From: MWBF01 sp964614645
GTDB taxonomy: Bacteria > Chloroflexota > Anaerolineae > CG2-30-64-16
Direction of reading: 5' to 3'
Assembly: GCA_964614645.1 (NCBI GenBank)
Contig: CAZTMA010000005.1
Location: 16,846-80,845 of the forward strand
DNA length: 64,000 nucleotides
Shown: piece by piece, positions 49,992-58,662 of the stretch
Numbering within the stretch: position 1 is the stretch's first letter
How the letters are laid out: each line of letters starts with the position of its first letter
The notes under the pieces: model-generated
Database searches by the model: none
What the model was told of the DNA's origin: nothing
Seen by the model: only the letters and a program-made list of their open reading frames with translations
Translations under genes and position numbers: made by a program

Positions 49992-51641
49992 TCAGGGCAG
50001 CATCGGAATCTTCACGCCCATGCGCTGCGCGGCCGCGATGGCCTCCGGGTAGCCCGCATCCGCATGCCGCACGATGCCCATGCCGGGATCGGTCGTCAGC
50101 ACGCGGTGGAGCCGGGCCGCAGCCGCGGGCGTGCCGTCTGCCACCGTGACCTGGCCGGCGTGCTGGCTGTAGCCGATGCCGACGCCGCCGCCGTGGTGGA
50201 AGCTGACCCACGTCGCGCCGCCCACCGCATTGATGAGCGCGTTGAGGATGGGCCAGTCGGAGATCGCGTCAGAACCGTCGCGCATCGCCTCCGTCTCGCG
50301 ATTCGGGCTGGCAACGCTGCCTGCGTCGAGGTGATCACGGCCGATGACGATGGGAGCGCTCACGCGGCCCGCAGCCACGGCCTCGTTAAAGGCCAGCCCG
50401 GCCCGCGCCCGTTCCCCGTACTTCAGCCAGCAGATGCGCGCGGGCAAGCCCTGCCAGGCGATCCGCTCCTGGGCCATGGTGATCCAGCGCCGCAGGTGCT
50501 CGTTCTCGGGGAACAGGTCCAGGATGATGCGGTCGGTCTCATAGATGTCCTGCGGGTCACCGCTCAACGCAACCCAGCGGAACGGGCCGGAGCCTTCGCA
50601 GAACAGTGGGCGGATGTATGCGGGGACGAAGCCGGGATAGGCAAAGGCATCCTTGACGCCGTAGTCATAGGCGCGCTGGCGCAGGTTGTTGCCGTAGTCG
50701 AACACGACTGACCCGGCAGCCCGGAAGTCCAGCATCGCCTGCACATGCGCGGCCATGCTCGCCATCGCCTGTGCCTGGTACCGGTCGGCATCGACCTGGC
50801 GCAGTTCCGCGGCCGCGGCCATACTCAGGCCGGCCGGGATGTAGCCCATCAGCGGGTCGTGTGCGCTCGTCTGGTCGGTGACGACATCCGGCCGCACCCC
50901 GCGCGCGACCAACTCCGGCAGCACCTCGGCGGCGTTGCCCAGCAGGCCGATGGACTTGGCCTCGCCGCGGGCGCGCGCCTCCTCGGCCCACGTCATCGCC
51001 TCTTCCAGGTTATCGGTCGCTACATCGAGGTAGCGATGCTGCAGCCGCCGCTCGATGCGCCACGGGTCCACCTCGACGACAAGCGCCACACCCCCGTTCA
51101 TGGTGACAGCCAGCGGCTGTGCGCCGCCCATCTCGCCCAGGCCTGCGGTCAGCACCAGCTTGCCCCTGAGTGAGCCCCAGCCTTCCTGCCGCGCCAGGCT
51201 CCCGAACGTCTCATAGGTGCCCTGCAGGATGCCCTGCGTGCCGATATAGATCCAGCTCCCTGCGGTCATCTGGCCGAACATGATCAGGCCCTCGGCCTCC
51301 CAGCGGTCGAAGTTCGCCTGCGTGGCCCAATGCGGCACGATGTTGGAGTTGGCGATGAGCACGCGTGGTGCGTCCTCGTGCGTCCGGAATACCGCGACGG
51401 GCTTGCCGGACTGGACCAGGAGCGTTTCGTCCGGCTCCAAATTGCGCAGCGACTCCAGGATGGCATCGAAGGAGGCCCAGTTGCGGGCAGCCTTGCCGCG
51501 GCCGCCGTACACGATCAGGTGTTCGGGATCGCCCGCGACCTCCGGGTCCAGGTTGTTCTGGAGCATCCGGTAAGCCGCCTCGATGAGCCAGTTCTTGCAG
51601 GTCAGTTGGGTGCCGCGCGGTGCGCGAATCGTGCGTGACAT
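49992..51641 (-). CDS. hutU: Urocanate hydratase
   Basis: Second step of histidine degradation: urocanate to imidazolonepropionate, NAD+-dependent. 549 residues, normal length. TCKNWLIEAAYRMLQNNLDP at the N-terminus, VYGGRGKAARNW, TAGLGEMGGAQPLAVTMNGG (NAD+ binding), DQTSAHDPLMGYIPAG and SFHHGGGVGIGYSQHAG are diagnostic. ATG 51641 with GGAGG 5 nt upstream; a GTG-like extension of four codons is less likely. Follows hutH by 21 nt. Confidence 0.97.
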   Translation of the reverse strand: MSRTIRAPRGTQLTCKNWLIEAAYRMLQNNLDPEVAGDPEHLIVYGGRGKAARNWASFDAILESLRNLEPDETLLVQSGKPVAVFRTHEDAPRVLIANSNIVPHWATQANFDRWEAEGLIMFGQMTAGSWIYIGTQGILQGTYETFGSLARQEGWGSLRGKLVLTAGLGEMGGAQPLAVTMNGGVALVVEVDPWRIERRLQHRYLDVATDNLEEAMTWAEEARARGEAKSIGLLGNAAEVLPELVARGVRPDVVTDQTSAHDPLMGYIPAGLSMAAAAELRQVDADRYQAQAMASMAAHVQAMLDFRAAGSVVFDYGNNLRQRAYDYGVKDAFAYPGFVPAYIRPLFCEGSGPFRWVALSGDPQDIYETDRIILDLFPENEHLRRWITMAQERIAWQGLPARICWLKYGERARAGLAFNEAVAAGRVSAPIVIGRDHLDAGSVASPNRETEAMRDGSDAISDWPILNALINAVGGATWVSFHHGGGVGIGYSQHAGQVTVADGTPAAAARLHRVLTTDPGMGIVRHADAGYPEAIAAAQRMGVKIPMLP

Positions 51642-51662
51642 ATGCACCTCCATCGGGGTATG

Positions 51663-53249
51663 TCAGGTGTTCTCAATAGAGGGTAGTGGCGCGTGACCCG
51701 TCGCCAGAGCCGCGTCCACGGCCTGCCGCAGCGTCCCATCCATGACCAGCCGGTGCACCGCGTCCATATGCGGGTACATTACGACATCGCGCTCGATGAA
51801 CGGCACGTGGCTGCGAATCAGCTCAAATGCGGCGCGTGTGCCGCGACCGAGCTGCGCATCGGGCAGAGCCGCGCGGCGGAAATCGATGGCCTGGGCCGCG
51901 GCCAGCAACTCGATGGCGACAATCCGCTGCACGTTGCCGATAATCTGCCGCGCCTGCCGTCCGGCAATCGGCCCGTTGGAGACGTGGTCCTCCCAGTTGG
52001 CAGAGGTCGGGATGGTGTCTGCGCTGGCCGGATGCACGAGCGCCTTGTTTTCGGAGGCCAGCGCGGCTGCGGTGTACTGTGTGAGCATGAAGCCGGAGTT
52101 GAGGCCGCCACTTTCGGTCAGGAAATCGGGCAGCACGTGGCGGTTGCTGCTGCCATCGGTCAGTCGCGTCAGGCGACGCTCCGCAATGTTACCCAGCTCT
52201 GTGAGCCCCAGTCCCAGGTAATCGAAGGCAATGGCGAGCGGTTCACCGTGGAAGTTACCGCCGCTGATGGCGATGGGCGTGCCGTCAGCCTCCCAGAAGA
52301 TGAGAGGGTTGTCGGTCGCACTGTTCAGCTCGATTTCCACGACCCAGCGCGCGTACTTGATGGCGTCGTGACAGGCGCCGTGGACCTGTGGGATGCAGCG
52401 GAGTGTGTAAGCGTCCTGCACGTCGGGGTGATCGGGCGGGCGGACGAAGGTGGAACCGGCCAGCAGCTCGCGCAGGTGTGCGGCGCATTCGGTCTGCCGG
52501 GGATGCGGACGAGCCGCGTGGATGCGCGGATCCAGCGCCCACAAGGTCCCGTGCAGCGCCTCAAGGCTCAACGCGCCTGCCACGTCTGCACAGCGGGCCG
52601 CGTTCTCTGCTTCTATAACCGCCAGGCTGCCGAGCGCGGCCATCAGCGCGGTGCCGTTGGTCAGGGCCAGCCCTTCCTTGGCCTCCAGCGCCACCGGCGC
52701 CAGCCCGGCCCGGCGAAGGGCTTCGTCGCCGGGCAGCCGCTCCCCGCGATATTCCGCCTCGCCCAGGCCAATCATCGTGAGGGCGATGTGGGCCAGCGGC
52801 GCGAGGTCGCCCGACGCACCGAGCGAGCCCTGGATGGGGACGATGGGATGGACGCCGCGCGCCAGCATATCCAGCAAGAGGTGCAGCGTCGCCAGGCGGA
52901 TGCCCGAATGACCCTTCGCCAGAGTGTTGGCGCGAATCAACATCATCGCGCGCACGACCGGCGTCTCGAACGGTGCACCTACCCCAACCGCGTGGCTCAT
53001 GACGATGTTGCGCTGCAGCTCGCGCACCTGGTCGGCCGGGATGACGCGGTCCTTGAACGCGCCGAAGCCGGTCGTGATGCCGTAGATGATGCGCCCATCC
53101 GCGACGAACTGCTCGACTGCAGCCCGCGCCCGGTTGACGCGCGCCTCGGCTTCCGGCGTCAGGCCCAGCACCGCCTCGTCCTGCGCATGAGCGACAGCCC
53201 ATACGGCTTCAATGGTCAGATGCTCGCCATCGAGCATGTATTGAGACAC
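51663..53249 (-). CDS. hutH: Histidine ammonia-lyase
   Basis: First step of histidine degradation: histidine to urocanate and ammonia. 528 residues. YGITTGFGAFKD near 58, QGSLGASGDLAPLAH with the Ala-Ser-Gly that cyclises to the MIO cofactor, and EAKEGLALTNGTALM follow the family closely. GTG 53249 has GGGAGG 6 nt upstream; ATG 53237 is the alternative. hutI and hutG/hutF are not in the window. Confidence 0.97.
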   Translation of the reverse strand: MSQYMLDGEHLTIEAVWAVAHAQDEAVLGLTPEAEARVNRARAAVEQFVADGRIIYGITTGFGAFKDRVIPADQVRELQRNIVMSHAVGVGAPFETPVVRAMMLIRANTLAKGHSGIRLATLHLLLDMLARGVHPIVPIQGSLGASGDLAPLAHIALTMIGLGEAEYRGERLPGDEALRRAGLAPVALEAKEGLALTNGTALMAALGSLAVIEAENAARCADVAGALSLEALHGTLWALDPRIHAARPHPRQTECAAHLRELLAGSTFVRPPDHPDVQDAYTLRCIPQVHGACHDAIKYARWVVEIELNSATDNPLIFWEADGTPIAISGGNFHGEPLAIAFDYLGLGLTELGNIAERRLTRLTDGSSNRHVLPDFLTESGGLNSGFMLTQYTAAALASENKALVHPASADTIPTSANWEDHVSNGPIAGRQARQIIGNVQRIVAIELLAAAQAIDFRRAALPDAQLGRGTRAAFELIRSHVPFIERDVVMYPHMDAVHRLVMDGTLRQAVDAALATGHAPLPSIENT

Positions 53250-53305
53250 GCTATGCCTCCCCGAATAACAGCCTGTGGCAGGCGCCATGCGCCACTAGAA
53301 CCCTG

Positions 53306-53752
53306 CTATGCGCTCCGGGCCAGCTCCAGCGCCCGCGCAATCATCTGGCGCACGGCCTCGGTCAGCGGGTAGGAGGCGAGCTCGTCCGGCGCAACCCAGC
53401 GCACCTCATCCGCATCATCGCCGGCCTGCGCCTCGCCTGAGATGCAGTGGGCCAGGAAGTCGATCACGACGAAATGGTAGACCACGTGCTCCTGCTCGTC
53501 GCGCTGCACCGGCTCGAAGACGCCCAGCACCGGCCCGACAGCAACTTCCAGGCCGCACTCTTCGCGCACCTCGCGCTGCACCGCGTGCGCGGCTGCCTCG
53601 CCAAGCTCGATCAACCCGCCCGGCAGCGACCAGGCGCCGGCTGCGGGCGGATGTCCCCGCCGGATCAACAGCACCCGCGCGCCATCCCAGACCACGGCGC
53701 CGACACCTACGAGAGGCCGAGATGGATACATCCGCTCCGCTTGCTCGCTCAC
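53306..53752 (-). CDS. Nudix hydrolase
   Basis: 148 residues. LVGVGAVVWDGARVLLIRRG leads to the Nudix box GGLIELGEAAAHAVQREVRE followed by ECGL, with the REVREE catalytic glutamates. Resembles ADP-ribose/ADP-sugar pyrophosphatases and NADH-type housekeeping hydrolases; substrate unclear. GTG 53752 with AAGGA upstream is chosen; ATG 53731 is possible. 56 nt ahead of hutH on the same strand. Confidence 0.88.
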   Translation of the reverse strand: MSEQAERMYPSRPLVGVGAVVWDGARVLLIRRGHPPAAGAWSLPGGLIELGEAAAHAVQREVREECGLEVAVGPVLGVFEPVQRDEQEHVVYHFVVIDFLAHCISGEAQAGDDADEVRWVAPDELASYPLTEAVRQMIARALELARSA

Positions 53753-53880
53753 GCGCTCACCGTTCCTTGCCTGCCTGAAAACGACATCCTTCGACTGGCG
53801 GCCTGCGGTTGTCCAGGTTGCGTCGCCCAGCCGCTCAGGATACGCCGTTGTGGTTGCCAATCACCCATCCATAAAAGCAA

Positions 53881-53900
53881 GCCCCTGCCGGAGCAGGGGC
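53881..53900 (-). terminator. Intrinsic terminator of the ferredoxin gene
   Basis: GCCCCTGC, CGGA, GCAGGGGC: 8-bp GC stem followed on the minus strand by TTGCTTTTAT. 36 nt past the ferredoxin stop. Confidence 0.8.
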
Positions 53901-53936
53901 CTGAACGGAGATGGCAATATTTCCCCGTCTATGATT

Positions 53937-54212
53937 TCACTTCTTGGGGTAGCCGGGGCCGCTGTGGAAGTATTCGGCATTCAACTCGATGGACGCAACA
54001 TACTGCGGGAACTCGATCTTAAGATCATCCTCAGCCCGGATCGCGTCCACCGGGCATTCAGGCACGCACGCGCCGCAGTCGATGCAGGTGTCGGGATCGA
54101 TGTAGAACCAGGGCCATTCGTCCTCTGGCTCACCGGGTACGATGCATTCCACCGGGCAAACCTCTGCGCATGCCCCGTCGCGAATGCACAGGTCAAAAAT
54201 CACATGGGTCAT
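53937..54212 (-). CDS. Two-cluster ferredoxin
   Basis: 91 residues. CIRDGACAEVCPVECI supplies the first cluster ligands and CIDCGACVPECPVDAI the second, in the order of Thermus/Azotobacter-type 7Fe or 8Fe ferredoxins. The N-terminus MTHVIFDLC is typical. Acidic electron carrier. ATG 54212 has AGGAGGAAACGAA upstream. It has its own promoter next to the crp/fnr gene. Confidence 0.95.
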   Translation of the reverse strand: MTHVIFDLCIRDGACAEVCPVECIVPGEPEDEWPWFYIDPDTCIDCGACVPECPVDAIRAEDDLKIEFPQYVASIELNAEYFHSGPGYPKK

Positions 54213-54292
54213 TTCGTTTCCTCCTGAAAGTGGGGGGTGCTGTGAGATACGCAACGCGGCGACCAGGCCCCGTTCGTCTTGTGGCTGACGAA

Positions 54293-54325
54293 ATTCTAAT
54301 CCTGGTTGTACTGTTTGTCAAACAG
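54293..54325 (-). promoter_or_regulatory. Ferredoxin promoter with palindromic operator on the -35
   Basis: Minus strand TTGACA (54321-54316), 17 nt, TAGAAT (54298-54293). The -35 lies within the perfect palindrome CTGTTTG-T-CAAACAG (54311-54325), a plausible operator. Confidence 0.75.
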
Positions 54326-54347
54326 CGCACGATGGATACAGATGCAA

Positions 54348-55016
54348 CTAGCTGCGGGCGACCTCGGCCAGGCGTTCCATGTCCAGAATGTCGATGCGCT
54401 TGCGTCCGATGTCAATCAAGCCCTGCGTCTTCATGTCGTTGAGCACCTGGGTCGCGGTCTCCCGATAAGTGCCGATGGTTTCCGCCAGGTCCTGATGCGT
54501 CAGGCCGACAATATCATTGGCGCCGCGTTCGTTTGCCAGCCGAATCAACAGCGAAGCCAGCCGCGCGGGGATGCCCTTGAAGGCCATGTCTTCCAGCCGG
54601 GACTCGGCATCATTGAGACGCCGCCCGGTAATCTCCAGCATCCGCAGCCCGACGACAGGCTTGTTGAGAATCAAGCGCTCCAGGTCGGCCCGGCTCATCA
54701 CCAGAATCAGGCAGTCATCGAGCGCCTCGGCAAACGCGTTGTGCATCGCCTGGCCCAGAAGCGCCATCTCCCCGAAGAGCGTGCCGGGGCCTAATGTGGC
54801 GATCACCAGCTTCTTGCCTTCCGGCGAGATGCGGTATAACTGGACGCGGCCCTCCTTGATCAGGAATAGCACCTCTCCGACATCTTCAGGTTGGTAGAAG
54901 ACACGGCCGCGTGGCACGTTGGTAATCGTGGTCATGCGGTCAAGCTCAACCATGTCCCGGTCCGACAGGTCGCGGAAAAGGTCTACATCCGACAGATAGT
55001 CCAGTTTTTCGTCCAT
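54348..55016 (-). CDS. Crp/Fnr-family transcription regulator
   Basis: 222 residues. cNMP-binding barrel (about 10-125) with YQPEDVGEVLFLIKEGRVQL and LGPGTLFGEMALLGQ, then HTH_Crp with LTHQDLAETIGTYRETATQV then LNDMK as recognition helix. No N-terminal cysteine cluster, so not an FNR oxygen sensor. LFGEMALLGQAMHNAFAEAL lacks the RSA/RTA cAMP pocket signature of E. coli CRP; the ligand is uncertain. ATG 55016 has GAGG just upstream and is preferred to ATG 55031. Confidence 0.92.
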   Translation of the reverse strand: MDEKLDYLSDVDLFRDLSDRDMVELDRMTTITNVPRGRVFYQPEDVGEVLFLIKEGRVQLYRISPEGKKLVIATLGPGTLFGEMALLGQAMHNAFAEALDDCLILVMSRADLERLILNKPVVGLRMLEITGRRLNDAESRLEDMAFKGIPARLASLLIRLANERGANDIVGLTHQDLAETIGTYRETATQVLNDMKTQGLIDIGRKRIDILDMERLAEVARS

Positions 55017-55062
55017 GGTGGCCTCACTCATGCGCTGTACCGGCTCGCGGGCCGTACTGATG

Positions 55063-55091
55063 ATTATAAAGCTTGCGAATGGAAATGACAA
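55063..55091 (-). promoter_or_regulatory. crp/fnr-gene promoter
   Basis: Minus strand TTGTCA (55091-55086), 17 nt, TATAAT (55068-55063), 47 nt before ATG 55016. Overlaps the region of the divergent + strand promoter. Confidence 0.75.
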
Positions 55092-55098
55092 GGGCCTT

Positions 55099-55113
55099 GC
55101 GCTATAATAGCGC
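55099..55113 (+). promoter_or_regulatory. Palindromic -10 region of the GT-C-like gene, leaderless start likely
   Basis: TATAAT (55103-55108) sits at the centre of the perfect palindrome GCGCTAT-A-ATAGCGC. The ATG is at 55115, 7 nt after the -10, so transcription would start at or next to the initiation codon. No ribosome-binding site is present. Confidence 0.65.
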
Positions 55114-55114
55114 C

Positions 55115-56599
55115 ATGACTCACGTGCCTGTGGCCTCATCCTCGCCATCGCCGTCCCCCAGCCACCCAGATGGCCGCCATCTGGATGGCCTGCTGCTGGC
55201 GGTGCTGACCGTCGCGCGCATCCGGCTCGACACGCTGGCGGAGGCTGCGGTGCTGCCGCTGAGACAGAACGACGTCGCGCGGCACCCATGGCTGGGGAGC
55301 CTGCTCTCGCCCGACGCGATGGCCTTGTTGGCCCAGCAGCAGACGGTGGACCCCATTGGGCTGCTGCTCATCGTGGCCGCGCTCGCGTGCCTCCTCGGCT
55401 ACCTGCTGGTCTCTGAGTTTATGCAGCCGGGCCGCGCCCGCCACAGGACGAAGCTGGCACTCATCTGGGGCATCATCCTGCTCACGGTGTTTGCGTCCAG
55501 CCTCAAGCTGACCCTGCTGCGCCAGCAGAGCGGCCCGGCCTCCTACAGCCACGATGGCGGCGTAATTCAGACCGAGGTGACCATCGACTATCTGCTGGCG
55601 GGACGCAACCCCTACGTAGAGGATTACACGCAGACCCCGATGGCGGAATGGGGCATCAACGAGTTCCGCACCGCGCTCTATCACTACCCGTACCTGCCGT
55701 GGACGTTCCTGTTTTCTGCACCGTTCAAGCTGGCAAGCGAGGCCTTGCTGGGCTGGTATGACCAGCGGTTCGTCTATCTGCTGCTCTTCGCCCTGACCCT
55801 GGTGCTGGCAACAAGACTGACCGTCTCGGCGGAACGGCAGCGGCTGATGCTGATACTCCTGGGACTGAATCCGCTGCTGGGGTCCGACCTGATTTACGGC
55901 CAGAACGACAGCTTCGTCCTGGCCTGGATTGTCCTCAGCCTCTTCCTCTGGCGACACAGCGTACGTCGCGCGGCCCTGGGCCACCCCCGCGCTCTCTGGC
56001 AAGCCGGGGCCGCGGTCGCCTTCGGCCTCGCCTGTGCCAGCAAACCGACGGCCTGGTTCCTGGCGCCCTTCTACTTCATGCTGCTGGCCGGCGGCGACCC
56101 GCGCGACCTCTGGCGCCGGCCCCTGGCCTGGGCAGGCCGGGCACTGCGGGCGGGCTGGCCCGCGCTGGCAACGGCCCTGGTCATTATCGGCCCTTACTTC
56201 CTGTGGCAGCCCACAGCCATGATTGACGATGTCTGGCGCTGGTCTGCCGGCACCTCGGACACCGCATACCAGATCTGGGGCTGGGGCGCCTCCAACCTGC
56301 TGCTGGCAGCCGGCTGGGTCAGCGATCGCTTTGCCTACTGGCCCTTCTGGATCCCCGAACTGGTGGTCGGGAGCGCATTGCTGGCGGCGCTGCTCAAAAA
56401 GCAAGCCGGCGTGAATACGCCGGCTCGTGTACTGTGGGGCTACAGCCTGTGGCTGTTGGCTTTCTTCTTCGTCTCGCGCTTCCTCAACGAGAACTACCTG
56501 AGCTTCATCCTTGCGGGACTGACGCTCGGCGCGCTGGTAGATGGCAGTGTTGCCACCGGAGATGATGCCGCAGGCCCGAAGCCGGCTGCCGTCCCTTAG
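55115..56599 (+). CDS. GT-C-like multi-pass membrane protein
   Basis: 494 residues with about 10-12 membrane helices and a short Ser/Pro-rich N-terminus. An early loop holds SYSHDGGVIQTEVTIDYLLA and GRNPYVEDYTQTPM, like the acidic first loop of dolichyl-phosphate-mannose-type (GT87/GT39) transferases. LIYGQNDSFVLAWI fits the membrane-spanning catalytic core of GT87. Probably adds sugars outside the membrane from a lipid-linked donor. Its stop TAG and the facing RpiR stop TAA interlock as TTAG. Confidence 0.75.
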   Translation: MTHVPVASSSPSPSPSHPDGRHLDGLLLAVLTVARIRLDTLAEAAVLPLRQNDVARHPWLGSLLSPDAMALLAQQQTVDPIGLLLIVAALACLLGYLLVSEFMQPGRARHRTKLALIWGIILLTVFASSLKLTLLRQQSGPASYSHDGGVIQTEVTIDYLLAGRNPYVEDYTQTPMAEWGINEFRTALYHYPYLPWTFLFSAPFKLASEALLGWYDQRFVYLLLFALTLVLATRLTVSAERQRLMLILLGLNPLLGSDLIYGQNDSFVLAWIVLSLFLWRHSVRRAALGHPRALWQAGAAVAFGLACASKPTAWFLAPFYFMLLAGGDPRDLWRRPLAWAGRALRAGWPALATALVIIGPYFLWQPTAMIDDVWRWSAGTSDTAYQIWGWGASNLLLAAGWVSDRFAYWPFWIPELVVGSALLAALLKKQAGVNTPARVLWGYSLWLLAFFFVSRFLNENYLSFILAGLTLGALVDGSVATGDDAAGPKPAAVP

Positions 56600-57516
56600 C
56601 TGGGCGTCTCGCCCTGTGGCACGACGTTGAGCGGGATGGCGGTATACTCGGCAATGCTGTCGCGGGTACTCACCAGTTGTTGGCGCAGTGCATCCGCATA
56701 GCTGCGCATGAATGTGTCCGTCCGCCCGATCCATTCCTGCGTGGGCTCACCGCGACACCCCGCCAGCACTTGCGTCAGGGCATGCAGGACACAGGCGAGC
56801 GCGGTCCACGAGGGAGCTACGCCGACCGTCCGCACGGGAGCGTGCAGGATGTGCTCCGCGGCACCGGCAATCGGATGCGTGACCGAGGCCATGATGCCGA
56901 TGGTCTGCGCGCCCAGATTGCGCGCGGATTTGAGCAAAACAGCCACGCCGGGTGTCAGAGCCGTCATGCCGATGCCAACAAAGACATCATTCGGCCGGAT
57001 TGAGGACGCAACGGCAGCTTGCCCGGGCAGGTCTATGTTGATGGCATGAGCAGGCAGGCCGAGCGACAGCAGACGTAAGACAAAGGCTTCGGCCAAATAA
57101 GCTGCGCTGCCCTCTCCGCCGACGAAAATGCGCGGCGCGGAGGCCAGGAGATCGACCACCCTGAGAATATCGTCGTCATCCAGGTGAAGGAGCAGGTAAT
57201 CGATGTTATTGCGGTCCTGCAGAAGGTTGCGGCGAAACACATGCGCGGGGGCATTGTCGCCCTCCGGCGGCTCATAGACCCGACGCAGGTCCTGCTTGAC
57301 GTCGCTCTGCACTTCCTCAATGAGCTCAGGGAAACCAGGATAACCCAGGCGTTGAGCAAAACGAACGACGAGAGCTGTATCTACCTGGACGTTGCGGGCA
57401 ATCTCCGCCGCGGTCATGAACGCGGCATCCTGATAATGCTCGAGAACATAATCAGCGATCCGCCGGTAGCCGGGCGAAAACTGATCATATAGGGCACGTA
57501 TTCGTTCCTGATACAC
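56596..57516 (-). CDS. RpiR/MurR-family regulator (HTH + SIS), copy 1
   Basis: 306 residues. HTH domain (1-77) with RIADYVLEHYQDAAFMTAAE and VVRFAQRLGYPGFPELIEEV; SIS sugar-phosphate domain (about 120-260) with IFVGGEGSAAYLAEAFVLRL. It shares the RFAQRLGYPGFPELIE recognition stretch with the neighbouring regulator, so the two probably bind similar DNA. GTG start after GGAGGATGTC. Confidence 0.93.
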   Translation of the reverse strand: MYQERIRALYDQFSPGYRRIADYVLEHYQDAAFMTAAEIARNVQVDTALVVRFAQRLGYPGFPELIEEVQSDVKQDLRRVYEPPEGDNAPAHVFRRNLLQDRNNIDYLLLHLDDDDILRVVDLLASAPRIFVGGEGSAAYLAEAFVLRLLSLGLPAHAINIDLPGQAAVASSIRPNDVFVGIGMTALTPGVAVLLKSARNLGAQTIGIMASVTHPIAGAAEHILHAPVRTVGVAPSWTALACVLHALTQVLAGCRGEPTQEWIGRTDTFMRSYADALRQQLVSTRDSIAEYTAIPLNVVPQGETPS

Positions 57517-57568
57517 GACATCCTCCGGGGGAAAGGATTTGGGTTGATGAGGCGAACAATCACGAGCA

Positions 57569-57604
57569 CCTTGTGCCCGCGGCCGTCAGGCTACGGGCAC
57601 AAGG
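57569..57604. repeat. Short inverted repeat between the two RpiR genes
   Basis: CCTTGTGCCCG (57569-57579) and CGGGCACAAGG (57594-57604), perfect 11-bp arms. Same core as the larger elements at 39010-39073 and 36341-36390. Confidence 0.8.
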
Positions 57605-57611
57605 GCAACAG

Positions 57612-58436
57612 CTAAGATAACGCTTCGAGCGCGTGAGCAATTTCTGCGGCACGCTTGGTAGACGCCTCAGCCTGCAGGCTGACGAGCGTCTGGGCGATAG
57701 CAGTACAGAGTGAATAGAGCCCGGTCAGGCTGAACAGCGGGGCGTCAGTCTCGCCCGGCGCATACAGCAGGTGTTCGGCGGCCCGGGCCGCCTGGCTGCT
57801 CAGGCTGGGGGTGCAGGCCAGAGTCAGCGCACCGCCGGCGCGCGCATATCGCAAGACACGCGCCACGCCCGACGGGCCTTCCACGGGTGTCATGCCGATC
57901 ACAACTTCCTTACGGACCAGGTGACCTAACATCGCGGCGCGCTCATACACATCGCCGCTGGCAAAAACGACAGGCAGCGCTGCTTCACGAAGCATACCTG
58001 CGAACGACTCCGCCACCGGCGCGGCATAGGATTCACCGAGCACGATGATGCGCGGCGCGGCGCGCAGCATATCCAGGATGTTTTCCAGGGTGTCCAGGGT
58101 ATTGTGGGCCAGGGCCTTTTCCAGGTTGGCTCGGTCCTTCGCGACCAACGTCTGCACCTTGGCATGGAGCCCGCCTTCTTCCTCGGGCGTCGCATACGTC
58201 TGGCTGAGTTCGAGCTTGACCTGGTCCTGGATATCCTCAATGAGCTCGGGAAAGCCGGGATATCCCAGCCGTTGCGCAAAGCGCACAACGGTCGTGGTGT
58301 CAACGTCCACGGCATCGGCGAGGGCCGCCGCGGTCATAAACGCTGCAGTCCGATAGTCGCTGAGGATGAAGTCGGCAACTCGACGATAGCTGCGCGACAG
58401 GTGGTCGTAGTGCTTTCGGATCTGCTCTCTGAACAT
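57612..58436 (-). CDS. RpiR/MurR-family regulator (HTH + SIS), copy 2
   Basis: 274 residues, paralogue of the gene downstream. RRVADFILSDYRTAAFMTAA and VVRFAQRLGYPGFPELIEDI mark the HTH; APRIIVLGESYAAPVAESFA starts the SIS domain. Transcribed from a consensus-like promoter at 58662-58634 with a leader of about 200 nt; the gap to copy 1 is 95 nt. Confidence 0.93.
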   Translation of the reverse strand: MFREQIRKHYDHLSRSYRRVADFILSDYRTAAFMTAAALADAVDVDTTTVVRFAQRLGYPGFPELIEDIQDQVKLELSQTYATPEEEGGLHAKVQTLVAKDRANLEKALAHNTLDTLENILDMLRAAPRIIVLGESYAAPVAESFAGMLREAALPVVFASGDVYERAAMLGHLVRKEVVIGMTPVEGPSGVARVLRYARAGGALTLACTPSLSSQAARAAEHLLYAPGETDAPLFSLTGLYSLCTAIAQTLVSLQAEASTKRAAEIAHALEALS

Positions 58437-58633
58437 GTCTCACCTCTTAGGGGTCTTCAGCCTCGGACCGGATGCCGAAGCTCAATTCAAAAACTACCTT
58501 CGACTGAAGGCAGGTAGAACAGCAATCGACCAGGGCGCGCTGCGTCACACCCGGTTGTAAAATCAGATTGCTTTGCCAAGCTTCTCAGGATTCAAACGCA
58601 GACATGGCTGGCAAATATTTCAAGGTCAAGTAT

Positions 58634-58662
58634 AGTATACAACAGAAATAAAGCGTTGTCAA
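58634..58662 (-). promoter_or_regulatory. Promoter of the RpiR pair
   Basis: Minus strand TTGACA (58662-58657), 17 nt, TATACT (58639-58634). The -10 overlaps the palindrome GTATAGTATAC (58630-58640), a possible operator. Confidence 0.85.

Noticed and set aside
51693..53372. 559-codon + strand open frame opposite hutH
   Set aside because: Shadow of hutH; the minus strand carries the MIO motif and full family pattern.
55136..56734. 532-codon minus-strand open frame opposite the GT-C-like gene
   Set aside because: Hydrophilic Gln/Arg/Pro-rich translation of an antisense membrane-protein gene; no support.
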